Counted from the stretch's first letter, positions 47,506 to 57,337 are shown. The stretch: 64,000 bases of DNA from JANXQG01 sp963824275 (GCA_963824275.1 CAWGOT010000015.1:248001-312000); one strand, 5' to 3'. Made by a program: numbers and translations. Notes: a model not told the origin generated them from the letters alone.

Positions 47506-49876
47506 TCAGGCCACCTTTCGCAAGCGATCCGCTGCCAGAATCGCCGTAATCGTTTTGCGGATCCTCTCCTGGCTGGGGCGGCAGACGCTCTCCAGCTCGG
47601 GGGCGAAGGGGATCGGCACGTCGGGCGTGGAAACCAACTGCGGCGCTTCCTTCAGCGACGGGAAGCACTCGCGCGTGAGCAGCGAGATCAGGCGGTCGCC
47701 CAGGCCTTGCGTCTCGCCCGACTCCTGCACGACCAGCAGCCGGCCGGTCTTCTTGACCGACTCGGCGATCGGCCCGAGATCCAGCGGCTGCAAGACCAGC
47801 GGGTTCCAGACCTCGACCGAGCAGCCCGACTGGGCCGCCGCGGTTAACGAAGATTGGACCATGGCGCCGATGGCGACGAGCGTCAGGTCGGTTCCTTCGG
47901 TGTAGCGTCGCGGCCGCCAAACGTTGTGCAGGTTGCCGTCGAAATCGATGTCGCCGCCGCGGCTCCAGTAGAGCAGCTTGTGCTCGAACACGAGGCACGG
48001 GTTGGGATCGTAGAACCCGGCCAGCAGGGCCTCGTAGGTCTCCTGCGGCGTGGCCGGATAAAGCAGTTTCAGCCCGGGAAAGCGCGACCACAGTCCTTCG
48101 AACTCGCCCGAGTGGAACGCGCCGACCGTCATGCCGCCGCCGCAGGGCAGCCGCACGAGCATGCGGCGCGGCGCAGCCGGTGCGGAAGTGCCAGGTGCCC
48201 GCGTTAAGGCCGAGCTGCGTCACGGCCTCTGTCGAGAAGTCGGCGAACTGGAACTCGATGATCGGTTCTGCCCCGGTCTGCGAGGCGCCCAGCGCGAAGC
48301 CCATAATGCCCGACTCGGCCAGCGGCATATCGATGACGCGATCGGCGCCGTAGCGCTCGACCAGGCCTTTGCAGGTCTTGAACGCCGAACCGTACGCACC
48401 CACGTCCATGCCGGCGAGGAAGGCGTTGGGCCGGTTCGCCAGCAGATAGTCGAGGGCCATGTTGACGGCATCGCCGTTCTTGACCCCTTTCGCCTGAAAC
48501 GGTTTCAGGAGCGGCAACGTGGGCGGCCGGCAGAGCGAAATCGAGTCAACGGCTGCGTGCAACCGCTGCATCTGGTCCCCTTCTTCCCCTCTCCCGGAAA
48601 GCGCGGGCAGCTTCTCAGCCGTCAAGGTAGCAGGCACAGTCCTCTGTGCCGTCCGCCCTGCGGTTCCAGCCGCAGGCTCCTCTTCAGAAGTTGAAAACAT
48701 CTGGCGGACGGCAGACGGAGTCTGCCTGCTACTTTGTTCGTTATCAAGCAGAATTTCCGCATCGTCAGCCAGCGTCGCGACTTCGGCATGCACCTGCCAC
48801 TGCCGCGGCGCCGAGGGCCGGGCCACAGCCAGGGCACGCGTGACGGCCTCGCGGATCTCCGCCTCGATGGCCTCTTCGATGTGGGCAATGGACGTTTCGT
48901 TAAGGCCGCAGACCTCCGCCAGGCAATGCCTGGTGCGGAGAACGGGATCGTCCTTCCGCCACCGCTCCATCAACTCGGCCGGAACATACAGGGCCTTGTC
49001 ATAAGCGGCATGACCGCAGAGGCGAAGCGTATTGCATTCCAGCAGGACGGGCAACGACGACTCTTCCATGCCGTCGATCGCTTCGCAGACCGTGGAGTAG
49101 ACCGTCCAGGGATCGGTGCCGTCGATCGTGCGGCCGGAAATGCCGTAGGCGACGGCCCGGTCGGAGAGCTGCCGGCAGTTGTACTGCACGCTTGTCGGCG
49201 TGGAAAAGGCATAATGGTTGTTTTCGATCAGAAACAGCACCGGGACCTTATGGACCGAGGCGATATTGAGCGATTCATGGAACTCGCCCGTGCTCGTGCC
49301 GCCATCGCCGATGACCGCCAGGCCGAAGACCTGCTCGCCATTGCGGCGCGCCGCCCAGGTCCCGCCCACGACCAGGCTCAGCATCTTGCCCAAATGGCTG
49401 ATCATGGGGAACCGCCGCGCGGCGGCGTCGCCATGATGGACATTGCCCTCGCAGGCATGCGTAGGGCTGTCGGCATTGGCCAGGTATTGGCAAAGGAGTC
49501 GATAGGGATTGGCGCCGGCCATGAGGTGGGCGCCGAGGTCGCGATGCAGGACCGAGACCACGTCGCGGCCGGGCCGCAACGGCATCGACATGCCGATCGC
49601 GGTGGCCTCGTTGCCGAAGCCCATCGTGACGGTGCCTTTGACGTATCCCTTTTGGTAGAGTTCCAGCAGCCGTTCATCCAGGCGGCGGGAGAGGAACATC
49701 ACCGGATACGCGACCCGGTAGAACGATTCCCGTCCCAGCCGATGGGGCCAGCGAACCAATTCGGCCTCATGGACAGCTTCACCACAGGGCAGTTCCGCGA
49801 TTCTCGGCAGAGCTGGACTCCAGCCCTCCGCAGCCGGTCGAACCGCTTCGGGCGGGTCGGCTGCCAAGGCATCCAT
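47506..49876 (-). CDS. Fused 2-oxoacid dehydrogenase E1 alpha-beta, one frameshift
   Basis: Start MDALAADPPEAVRPAAEGWS (49876); GTG at 49903 is an alternative. Alpha part: KGTVTMGFGNEATAIGMSMP, the thiamine-diphosphate motif AVIGDGGTSTGEFHESLNIA to IENNHYA, and LLECNTLRLCGHAAYDKA. A linker of about 100 residues includes translation of a palindromic repeat (48627-48732). Beta part: VNMALDYLLANRPNAFLAGM, DVGAYGSAFKTCKGLVERYG, DMPLAESGIMGFALGASQTG, then after a frameshift near 48190 MLVRLPCGGGMTVGAFHSGE, TDLTLVAIGAMVQSSLTAAA and VVQESGETQGLGDRLIS. About 790 residues. Likely a branched-chain 2-oxoacid-type decarboxylating E1. Confidence 0.85.
48627..48732. repeat. 106-bp composite palindromic element inside the E1 linker
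   Basis: Outer arms GTAGCAGGCACAGTCCTCTG...CCGTCCGCC (48627-48657) and GGCGGACGGCAGACGGAGTC...TGCCTGCTAC (48703-48732) are inverted. Each arm carries its own mini-hairpin, and a third hairpin CTGCGG/CCGCAG lies between. No stop codon in the gene's frame. Confidence 0.75.
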
Positions 49877-49903
49877 GCCAGGGTTGTAAAGGTGTAATGC
49901 CAC

Positions 49904-50152
49904 GAGTTTTCCGATCTTTCCTGGGGCGGACCCCAGTAGTGGAGTGCCGCGGATTCTAGCGTGACGAGTCGGGCGTGTCACGGGCAAGTTCGCCAAATTC
50001 GCTTATCGGTAGTCTCATCGGGGGGTAGTGGGATCAAACTTTACTCAAATCGCACTTTTGACACATGTGTTACTGTCGAAAAAATCGGCAGGATTGGGCG
50101 GTTCAGGACATAATCTTCGCGTGCGGAATTGGCCGATAGGGGAGGAAGGGTC
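49904..50152. other. Gap between the E1 start and the tRNA promoter
   Basis: No gene seen. It contains the upstream region of the E1/KASIII operon on the minus strand and AT-rich sequence around 50040-50080. Confidence 0.4.
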
Positions 50153-50181
50153 TTGCCAAGCTTCGGACGGCCCATTATTAT
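50153..50181 (+). promoter_or_regulatory. Sigma-70-type promoter of tRNA-Asn
   Basis: TTGCCA (50153-50158) and TATTAT (50176-50181) are spaced by 17 bp, with a predicted start about 10-12 nt before the tRNA. Confidence 0.6.
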
Positions 50182-50198
50182 AAAAGTTCCGACCGTCT

Positions 50199-50271
50199 TC
50201 CTCGGTAGCTCAGTCGGTAGAGCAAGCGGCTGTTAACCGCTGGGTCGTAGGTTCGAGTCCTACCCGGGGAG
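50199..50271 (+). tRNA. tRNA-Asn (anticodon GTT)
   Basis: 73 nt with complete cloverleaf. Acceptor TCCTCGG pairs with CCGGGGA (one T-G pair); the D arm has GCTCAGTCGGTAGAGC; the anticodon arm CGGCTGTTAACCG gives GTT; the T arm is GTAGGTTCGAGTCCTAC. Discriminator G; CCA is not encoded. Confidence 0.95.
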
Positions 50272-50514
50272 CTTTCCGTAAACCTCGCCGAAACCATCAG
50301 CCGGGGCGATTGCCAAGGCCAACCGCCAGATTGCCGAAACGGCAGAAGCCGCGGGGGGTCAAGGCGGCACTGATACCCGACTAGCATCTCGGCTTTTTCC
50401 ACTCGGCCTCCGCGTCATCACCCGCTCGGGCATGACCATCGAGGACCTTGAGGCGTACACCTGCGCCGGCTGGTACTCCTGTTGAGCACCTATTCCCCGC
50501 CGAGGGCCAAAGCT
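50272..50514 (+). other. Possible gene remnant after the tRNA
   Basis: An open frame without start codon reads AIAKANRQIAETAEAAGGQG and later VITRSGMTIEDLEAYTCAGW to a TGA at 50484-50486. It has coding-like composition but no family I know. tRNA 3' flanks are common integration sites; no attachment duplication was found. Confidence 0.3.
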
Positions 50515-50823
50515 ATGAGCGACACAATTACGACTCCGATCTTCGATGTCAGTTTGCCCGTCCCCGCATTGTCCAAGGGAGAACGCGAATACAGGGCATT
50601 TTTGCACATGCTGCCTGGGCTCTTGGCGACTTATCCAGTCAAGTACGTCGCCGTCCATGAGGGTCAGGTCGTGGATAGCGATGCCAACGATATTGTCCTG
50701 ATCCAAAGGGTTCACGCGCGGATCGGATACGTGCCGATTTACGTCGGACTCGTGTCGGAGGAGCGCCAGGTCGCACGGGTTCCGCACTACCGGGAGTATC
50801 GGCTGGCCGGGGATAGCCCATGA
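50515..50823 (+). CDS. Conserved hypothetical protein
   Basis: 102 residues. Start MSDTITTPIFDVSLPVPALS with GAGGG about 9 nt upstream. Core EREYRAFLHMLPGLLATYPV, KYVAVHEGQVVDSDANDIVL and RVHARIGYVPIYVGLVSEER. I recall this short alpha/beta protein being encoded just before small aspartyl-protease-like genes in planctomycetes and cyanobacteria; function unknown. Its stop overlaps the next ATG (ATGA at 50820-50823). Confidence 0.65.
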   Translation: MSDTITTPIFDVSLPVPALSKGEREYRAFLHMLPGLLATYPVKYVAVHEGQVVDSDANDIVLIQRVHARIGYVPIYVGLVSEERQVARVPHYREYRLAGDSP

Positions 50824-50978
50824 TCCGCTACCGCGACGCGCGGCACCTTCAGCCACCTGCCCCGTTCGTTCACGTCACGGTTGCCTGTCCCGCCACCGGC
50901 AGCCGTTGTGAAGACCTGCCCGCACAGGTGGATCCGGCGGCCGACCGGAGCGTGCTGCCCGTGGGCCAAAAGCAGTAG
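50820..50978 (+). CDS. Truncated retropepsin-like aspartyl protease
   Basis: 52 residues: MIRYRDARHLQPPAPFVHVT, PAQVDPAADRSVLPVG. Family members carry D-T-(G/A)-A-D-R-S-V-L-P at this spot and continue about 80 residues more. Here DTA is changed to DPA and the protein stops six residues later, so it is probably a non-functional remnant. Coupled to the preceding gene. Confidence 0.5.
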   Translation: MIRYRDARHLQPPAPFVHVTVACPATGSRCEDLPAQVDPAADRSVLPVGQKQ

Positions 50979-51121
50979 ACATAAAGCCGCCTGAGCAACA
51001 ACGCCCGGGTGCGCAGATAGGCCGACCTGTTTGAGTGCTATCGCTCCACCACATCATCGACAGAACGAGTCACCACGCGTGCGGTATGAGTTCCCGTGAG
51101 ACGCCGACCCGACAAAGCCAA

Positions 51122-52162
51122 TCAAAAGACGACCGGGATGCGCTCCCGGTAATCGCGATTGCGGAATCGAAATACCACGATTCCGCGCGACCGGTCGGCA
51201 AAACGCACTCGGATCGGCGACGTCGCGAGGTGCGCGACGCAGACCGAAAGCATGACCGAGATCGTCGTGCTCACAACCAGTGAAAGAAACAACGCCTCCC
51301 ATTCGAGTCTCAATGCCGCCAGTACGCCCGCTGTGATGAGGATCGCGATCGCGGAAAGGCCGATAGACACCAGCCAAAGCTTCCTTTGCGACCGCGCCTT
51401 GCAGCTTACGCAGCGAGGGACTGCTACCGCCACGCCTACCGCAACGTGTCTTAACTGTACGCTTTCCGGGGCAACAGCCTTCAGACAATCGCAGCAGATC
51501 GGCGGCAGCCGGTCTCGACCCATTTGATATACTTGCCAGTCGCCGCCATATTGGTTGCGGCGCGGTCCGGCGATCTGCATGTCGCCGGTCTCCTCGTCCA
51601 TGATCCAGGTCGGCGGCGAACCCGGAGGTAACTTTGGAGGCAACGGGAAATCGCGGTTGGGCCGGATTCCGTACTGTATCCATATACCACGCACATGAAA
51701 TAACACTGCGCCGCCGGTCGAGAATGCTGCCCCGGCGCCCAACGCAATTCGAATCGCCAGCCCAAACTCAGCCGGGTTGTGACTCGCCGCGATCCACGCC
51801 CCGATCATCACAAGCGCTGCCGCCGCCGACGCGACTCCGAGTGCCCAGCCGCCCCTGTGGCGCAGTCGCTCCCGTCGGTAGCCTCTTATCAAGCCTTCGT
51901 TGATCCAGTTGCAATTTGGGCACGGTACCAACTCGGCTTCGTTTGCCAGGCGCCCTTCCAGGTCGGCCCGCGAGCGAACCGTCGCCGAGTCGCGCGAGGC
52001 GTCTTGCCCGATTCCATAATGCGCGGTAGCCCTACCAGTGCCGATCCGGGTCAGCTTGTAGTAGTACTTGCTGCCGCACTTCGCGCAGTGGACCTCGACA
52101 ACTCGCGTCGCAAACGCTGCCGACGAGAACGCCCTTCCGTAATAGAAGAACATGAAGCTCAT
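51122..52162 (-). CDS. Membrane protein with several zinc-ribbon-like Cys pairs
   Basis: 346 residues; GGAG lies 7 nt before the ATG. An N-terminal ribbon (VVEVHCAKCGSKYYYKLTRI; ELVPCPNCNWINEGLI) is followed by two helices (GGWALGVASAAAALVMIGAW; AIRIALGAGAAFSTGGAVLF). A cytosolic loop with more Cys pairs (CCDCLKAVAP; PRCVSCKAR) precedes two further helices (LVSIGLSAIAILITAGVLAA; FLSLVVSTTISVMLSVCVAH). Unknown function; typical of planctomycete zinc-ribbon membrane proteins. Frame intact. Confidence 0.7.
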   Translation of the reverse strand: MSFMFFYYGRAFSSAAFATRVVEVHCAKCGSKYYYKLTRIGTGRATAHYGIGQDASRDSATVRSRADLEGRLANEAELVPCPNCNWINEGLIRGYRRERLRHRGGWALGVASAAAALVMIGAWIAASHNPAEFGLAIRIALGAGAAFSTGGAVLFHVRGIWIQYGIRPNRDFPLPPKLPPGSPPTWIMDEETGDMQIAGPRRNQYGGDWQVYQMGRDRLPPICCDCLKAVAPESVQLRHVAVGVAVAVPRCVSCKARSQRKLWLVSIGLSAIAILITAGVLAALRLEWEALFLSLVVSTTISVMLSVCVAHLATSPIRVRFADRSRGIVVFRFRNRDYRERIPVVF

Positions 52163-52332
52163 TGATAATCTCCGCGGCTACGTGGCCAGTTCCATAGTGT
52201 AGCAGAACATGATTTACTTTCCTTTCCACAATTTTCCTTTCCTTTCTAAAAAATCCGTGTTTCATCCGTGTTTCATCCGTGGCTAAAGCGAAGTGCGTTC
52301 AGAGTGTCTCATCCTACCGTTACTGCTGATCA

Positions 52333-53156
52333 TCAGCGATTTGCCGGCAGGGCCGAGGGATCGACTCCGCCGTAAACCGCGGCGCGGAAATCGCGGTGTA
52401 AGGGAACCTTGCCAAAGGGCTTGTACTGCGTGAACAGCACGGCGGTCAATTTGTTTTTGGGATCGCACCAGAACAGCGTATTCGCGGCGCCGTCCCAAAA
52501 GAACTCGCCCACTTCGCCCGCCTTGCCGCCGGCCTTGGGCGGATCGATCCGCACGGCCAGATCGACGCCAAAGCCCATCTCGCCTTTGTCGGAAATGAGC
52601 CACGACCGATCGCTGGTCGCCGGGTCCAACTGGCTCGTGGTCATCAGGCGGACCGTGGCAGGGTGCAGGATCGTGGCGCCGTCGAACGTGCCGCCGTTGA
52701 GCAACATGGTGGCGAAGCGCGAGTAGTCGTCGAGCGTCAACGTCAGGCCGTGCCCGCCAGGCGTCAAAGGCCAGTGGCCGGTGTTGAATCGAAAGTCCTT
52801 TTCGTCGGGCTCGCGGGTGAATTGCCCTTCGGCCTGCCAGTCGTAGATCGCCGCCAGACGATCGCGTTGCTGGGGCGCGACGAACAGGCCGGTATGGGTC
52901 ATCTTCAGCGGCTTGAGGATATCTTCCTGCACGTAGACATCGAACGGCTGCCCGCTGAGCCGCTTGACGAGCACGGCCTGCACGTCGGCGGCGTAGCTGT
53001 AACGCCATTTTTCGCCAGGCCCCGATCAACAAATCCGCGCAGCACCTGCGTGATTTTCTCGCCGTCGACTTGACCCGCAGGCGTGCCGGCCGTGACGATC
53101 GACGTACAAGCAACGCTTGTGGCACACAACCAGGGAACCAGGACTCGATGCAGCAT
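52333..53156 (-). pseudogene. Beta-lactamase-family serine hydrolase with internal deletion
   Basis: A secretion signal (MLHRVLVPWLCATSVACTSI) and AGQVDGEKITQVLRGFVDRG are followed, after a frame change near 53030, by PGEKWRYSYAADVQAVLVKR, LSGQPFDVYVQEDILKPLKM, GHGLTLTLDDYSRFATMLLN and FFWDGAANTLFWCDPKNKLT. The Tyr motif (YSY) and the C-terminal half are there, but the about 120 residues expected between signal and WRYSY, containing the SxxK nucleophile, are missing. This is a true deletion rather than a one-base error, so the enzyme cannot be active. Confidence 0.75.
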
Positions 53157-53492
53157 GATTTCAATACTCCAAGTGAATTGGCCATGCCCGGACAGCCGTT
53201 TTGCCGCCGCCAAGCCGTTCGCTGACGCCGTTGCCCTCCAGAATTGCGAAGTACGTCGGCCCCAGCGGTGACTCGACGACGTTCAGTTTCGTCACGGTTC
53301 GGGGCGTTGTCAAGGGTATAATAAAGCACTATTTGCCGATCATTCCGGCGAACCACGACAAAATTGCCGCTCACGCCTGGTCAATTACTGAAGCGAGCTT
53401 CACAAGATCGTAGTTTACTGTAGGCGAAATGCGCACCTATCCGTAGCCGTTGGCCTCCTGCCCGGCAAACCTGTTTTCACGAGAGGGTTTTC
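53157..53492. other. Intergenic region upstream of phosphofructokinase
   Basis: 336 nt without a gene. TATAAT at 53317-53322 is a possible -10 box for the plus strand, but I see no convincing -35 at 17 bp. Confidence 0.35.
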
Positions 53493-54607
53493 ATGAGCGA
53501 CCGAATCGGAATTGTCATTGGCGGTGGAGATTGTCCCGGCTTGAACGCCGTGATTCGCGCCGTGGCCAAGGCCGCGGCCAAACGCGGATGGGAGACGGTC
53601 GGTTTTCTCGGCGGCTACGAAGGGATTCTCGAGCCGCAGCAGTATCTCGCCTTGGATTACCAGAGGGTCGGCGGCTTGCTGACGCGCGGCGGAACGATCC
53701 TGGGAACAGCCAACTCGGGTCGGTTCTCGGCCAAAGTCGGGCACGGCAAATCCCGCCGCTTGCCTCAGGAACTGATCGACGGCGTGAGGGCGGGCATGGA
53801 CAAGCTGGACATTCGCGGTCTGGTCACGATCGGCGGGGACGGGTCGTTGAGCATCGCCCAGCAGTTGTTCGAGGGCGGCGTGCCCCTGGTGGGAGTGCCC
53901 AAGACGATCGACAACGACCTCGAAGGCACGATGATGACCTTCGGTTTTGACTCGGCTGTGGCCTGTGCCACCGACGCCCTGGATCGACTGCACACCACGG
54001 CCGAGAGCCACAATCGCGTGATGTTGCTGGAGGTGATGGGCCGCTACGCGGGCTGGATCGCCCTGTACGCGGGAGTGGCCGGCGGCGGCGACGTGATCCT
54101 GATTCCGGAAATCCCCTTCGATTATGAGAGCATCTGCGCGAAGATCCGGGAGCGGGAATTGCACGGCAAGCATTTCACGCTGGTCGTGGTCGCGGAAGGC
54201 GGCGGGAAAAAGACGGAGATTTCGTGACCGCCGCCGACCAGCCTGCCAACCGTGAAGCCCGTTTGGGCGGCATCGGGGCCGTGGTCGGGAGCGAAATCGA
54301 GAAACGCACCGGCAAGGAATGCCGGATATGCGTGCTGGGCCACCTGCAACGCGGCGGCAGCCCTACGAACTTCGATCGCGTGCTCTGCTCCATGTTCGGC
54401 GCATCGGCAGTGGAACTGATCGCCGCAGGCGAATTCGGGCGGATGGTCTCGTACCAGGGCGCGAACGTCGGTTCGGTGCCAATCGCCGACGCCATCGGGC
54501 GGCTGAAGACCGTTTTGCCAACGGGCAACCTGATCCGCACCGCTCGGGCGCTGAGGGATTTCCATGGGCGACTGGGGGGAATCTGTTGCACCGGGGGAAA
54601 AGGCTGA
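53493..54607 (+). CDS. pfkA: 6-phosphofructokinase, one frameshift
   Basis: About 371 residues, start MSDRIGIVIGGGDCPGLNAV. Phosphofructokinase motifs: GGDCPGLNAVIRA, TIGGDGSLSIAQQL, VPKTIDNDLEGTMMTFGFDS, EVMGRYAGWIAL and, after a frameshift near 54212, VLGHLQRGGSPTNFDRVL. The shift lies in GGGAAAAAGACGG; one more A gives KKDGDFVTAADQPANREARL. GGDGS (Gly) favours ATP, whereas PKTIDND (Lys) is usual in pyrophosphate enzymes; the combination marks the mixed, ATP-using subgroup. Cytosolic glycolytic step. A single-copy-looking housekeeping gene, so the frameshift is very probably an error. Confidence 0.85.
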
Positions 54608-54761
54608 CCCATTCCAGGCGTTTCAGGAGGAAATCGAGGATCTTGTTCCGGTTCTTTCCTAACGGCTGGTACTGGCCCTTTGCGCCAACATTTGATTTAA
54701 TAGAAGCTGTGCCACTCGCGGTCTTTACGAGTAGCGTCCCCCCCCCACGGAGTTTGAACCC

Positions 54762-56184
54762 ATGTCGTCCCGTCTCAACCGTCGTTCTTTCGTGAAGCGT
54801 TTGGCCCTGGCCGGCGGCGCCCTGTCAACCGCCTCTCTCTTCCCCTTCCCCAACATCGTGCGAGCCGCCAATTCCGACAGCAAGTTGAACTGCGTGCTGA
54901 TCGGATGCGGCGGACGCGGCCAATCGCACCTGAGCGCCACCAAGGCAGAAAACCTCCTGGCCGTGGTCGAAGTCGATGACAAGCGTCTCAAGGCCGCCCA
55001 GGCCTCGCGCGACCGGTGTCGCGGTCCAGGGATTCCACGATTACCGCGAGATGTTCGACAAGCTCGGCAAGCAAATCGATGCCGTGTTCATTGCCACACC
55101 CAACCATCAACACGCCCTGCCGGCCATGATCGCCATGCAGATGGGCAAGGGCGTGTATGTCGAGAAGCCGATGTGCCACGACATCGCCGAGGCGCGGACG
55201 CTGGCCGCCATGGCCGCCAGATACAAGGTTCCCACGCAAATGGGCAACCAGGGGCATTGCGAGGAAGGCTATCGCCGCTTGTGCGAGTTCGTGGCGGCCG
55301 GCGTGGTCGGCCCCATCACCGAGACCCATAGTTGGACGGACCGCTCCAACGGCGGCCGCGGTCTGCGACCGGCGACCGAGTCCGTGCCCGCCGGATTCCA
55401 CTGGGAGGAGTGGGTCGGCCCGGCACCGTACCGCGATTTCCACAGCGACCTGCACCCGCATGAATGGCACGGCTGGTATGATTTCGGCAACGGCTCGCTG
55501 GGCAATCTGGCCTGCCACGTGCTCGACGGCGTCTTCTGGGCCCTGAAGTTGGACCATCCCACGACATTCGAGGCCGTCGAGGTCTTCGGCGGCACCGAGG
55601 AGCGCTGCCCGACCGGCACCACGATCTGCTGGGATTTTCCCGCCCGTGGCGACATGCCGCCCCTGAATGCCTATTGGCACGACGGCCGCCGCGGGGCGAA
55701 CGACCCGGGCGATCACACGGGCCGCGCCGGCGGCGGGAAACCGACCGCCGATTCGCCCTCCAACGTTCCGCCCTTGCTCCTGGAACTGAAAAAGAAATAT
55801 CCGGAGGAGAAGTTCGATTCCAGCGGTTCGTTGTACGTGGGCGAGAAGGGGATCTTGTACACGGCCTGCTATGGCGGCGATCTGCACGTCCTGCCCAAGG
55901 CGAAAATGAAGGAAATCCGCGAGCCCCCCAAGTCGCTGCCCCGGCCGCAGAACTCCTTCGCCGATTTTCTGCGGGCCTGCCGCGAGGGCAAGGCCGACAC
56001 GGCAGCCGCCTTCGACTATTCGGCCCGGCTCACCGAGTTCACGCTTCTGGGCAACCTGGCCCAGCACGCCGGGAAAGGCAACAAGGTCGAGTGGGACGGC
56101 GCCAACATGAAGGTCGTCAACCTGCCCGAGTTGAACCGCTTCATCCGCCGCGATTATCGCGCCGGCTGGCAATTCCAGTCGTGA
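54762..56184 (+). CDS. Tat-exported Gfo/Idh/MocA oxidoreductase, one frameshift
   Basis: Twin-arginine signal NRRSFVKRLALAGGALSTAS. Rossmann fold: LNCVLIGCGGRGQSHL. After a frameshift near 55012 it continues VAVQGFHDYREMFDKLGKQI, DAVFIATPNHQHALPAMIAM, GVYVEKPMCHDIAEARTLAA (the EKP motif) and SLGNLACHVLDGVFWALKLD, ending in FADFLRACREGKADTAAAFD and LTEFTLLGNLAQHAGKGNKV. About 474 residues. This is the large planctomycete family of periplasmic NAD(P)-dependent sugar oxidoreductases; the substrate cannot be read from sequence. Confidence 0.85.
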
Positions 56185-56430
56185 GTCTCCACCGTCATTG
56201 CCCGGCGTAGTTGAAGTGTCCTAGTGGGAAGGACACATTATAGAAAACGTGTCCGTCTGAGAAGGACTCATGCGAGGATCTTCGGTCTCTCGGCGTTCGG
56301 CTCTGCCACTTCCCCCCGCCGCCAAAATCGGATAGCATTACCAGATAATCAGTCCCGTTTCTCCCGAATTTCCCCGTAACGTCGGGGAATTCGTATGTTC
56401 GGTAGTTTTGGAGCAAAGGGGAATCAAAAA

Positions 56431-57327
56431 ATGAAACGTCTGCCACATGGGTTTACGCTCGTCGAGATCCTGGTCGTGGTTGCCATTATCGGGGTATTGA
56501 TCGGCTTGCTCTTGCCGGCAATCCAGTCGGCCCGAGAGACGGCCAGACGTGCAATTTGTCAGAATCACCTGCATCAGCTCGGAATCGCCCTGCAGGGCTT
56601 TCACGCCAGCCAAGGGCACTTTCCGTCCGGATACCTGGCAAATGCGCAGAACTACACCTATCCGCATTGGTCTTGGTCCAGCTACGTTTTGCCTTATCTT
56701 GAGGAAGGCGGCGCGTACAACGCCTTGGGGGTCGAATCTCAGCAATTCGGCAACGGCGCGATGTTGGCCCCCGCGACCGCCGACACCCAGCGGCCGATGC
56801 CCGTCTTCGTCTGCCCTTCGGACTACGGCAATATTCTGAACGACCAGAAGAACCTCCACGGAAAGTCCAACTATCGCGGCGTGATGGGGACGATCACGAT
56901 GCTGACCACGGACTATCCGACGGCGATGACCCAGAACGGCGTGATCTACATGAACAGCAACCTCTCGACCGGCAAAATCACCGACGGCTGCTCCCATACG
57001 TTGATCGTGGGCGAATGCACTCTCAGCGGGCTGAACCCCAACCATAACGGCGCCATTTGGGCGGGAATGCACGGATCGGTCGATATTTCCCTTGCCATCG
57101 CCCAGGAAGCGATCATGATCAGCGACGCCATGTGGTGGATCAATTCCGATCCGAACTGGTGCATCAACGGAATCGGCCTGCAAGCCTTCGGCAGCAATCA
57201 TCCGGGCGGCGCGAGCTTCTGTTTCGCCGACGGTTCGATCCACTTCCTGCGAACCGAAATCGACGGGACGACGCTGGAAAATCTGGCCGCGCGGAACGAC
57301 GGGATGCTGGTGGGGAATTACGACTGA
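56431..57327 (+). CDS. DUF1559 prepilin-like protein
   Basis: 298 residues from MKRLPHGFTLVEILVVVAII (56431; an earlier in-frame start at 56395 is less likely). The prepilin cleavage site is G then FTLVE with a 20-residue hydrophobic helix. SARETARRAICQNHLHQLGI and FHASQGHFPSGYL follow, and the C-terminal H-x9-DG motif is HPGGASFCFADGSIHFL. This planctomycete hallmark family resembles type II secretion/pilin major subunits. It ends 10 nt before the dehydratase gene. Confidence 0.85.
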   Translation: MKRLPHGFTLVEILVVVAIIGVLIGLLLPAIQSARETARRAICQNHLHQLGIALQGFHASQGHFPSGYLANAQNYTYPHWSWSSYVLPYLEEGGAYNALGVESQQFGNGAMLAPATADTQRPMPVFVCPSDYGNILNDQKNLHGKSNYRGVMGTITMLTTDYPTAMTQNGVIYMNSNLSTGKITDGCSHTLIVGECTLSGLNPNHNGAIWAGMHGSVDISLAIAQEAIMISDAMWWINSDPNWCINGIGLQAFGSNHPGGASFCFADGSIHFLRTEIDGTTLENLAARNDGMLVGNYD

Positions 57328-57337
57328 CTTGAACACC

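Noticed and set aside
50199..50271. Integration site at tRNA-Asn
   Set aside because: I looked for a repeat of the tRNA 3' end nearby and for an integrase gene; neither is present in the window.
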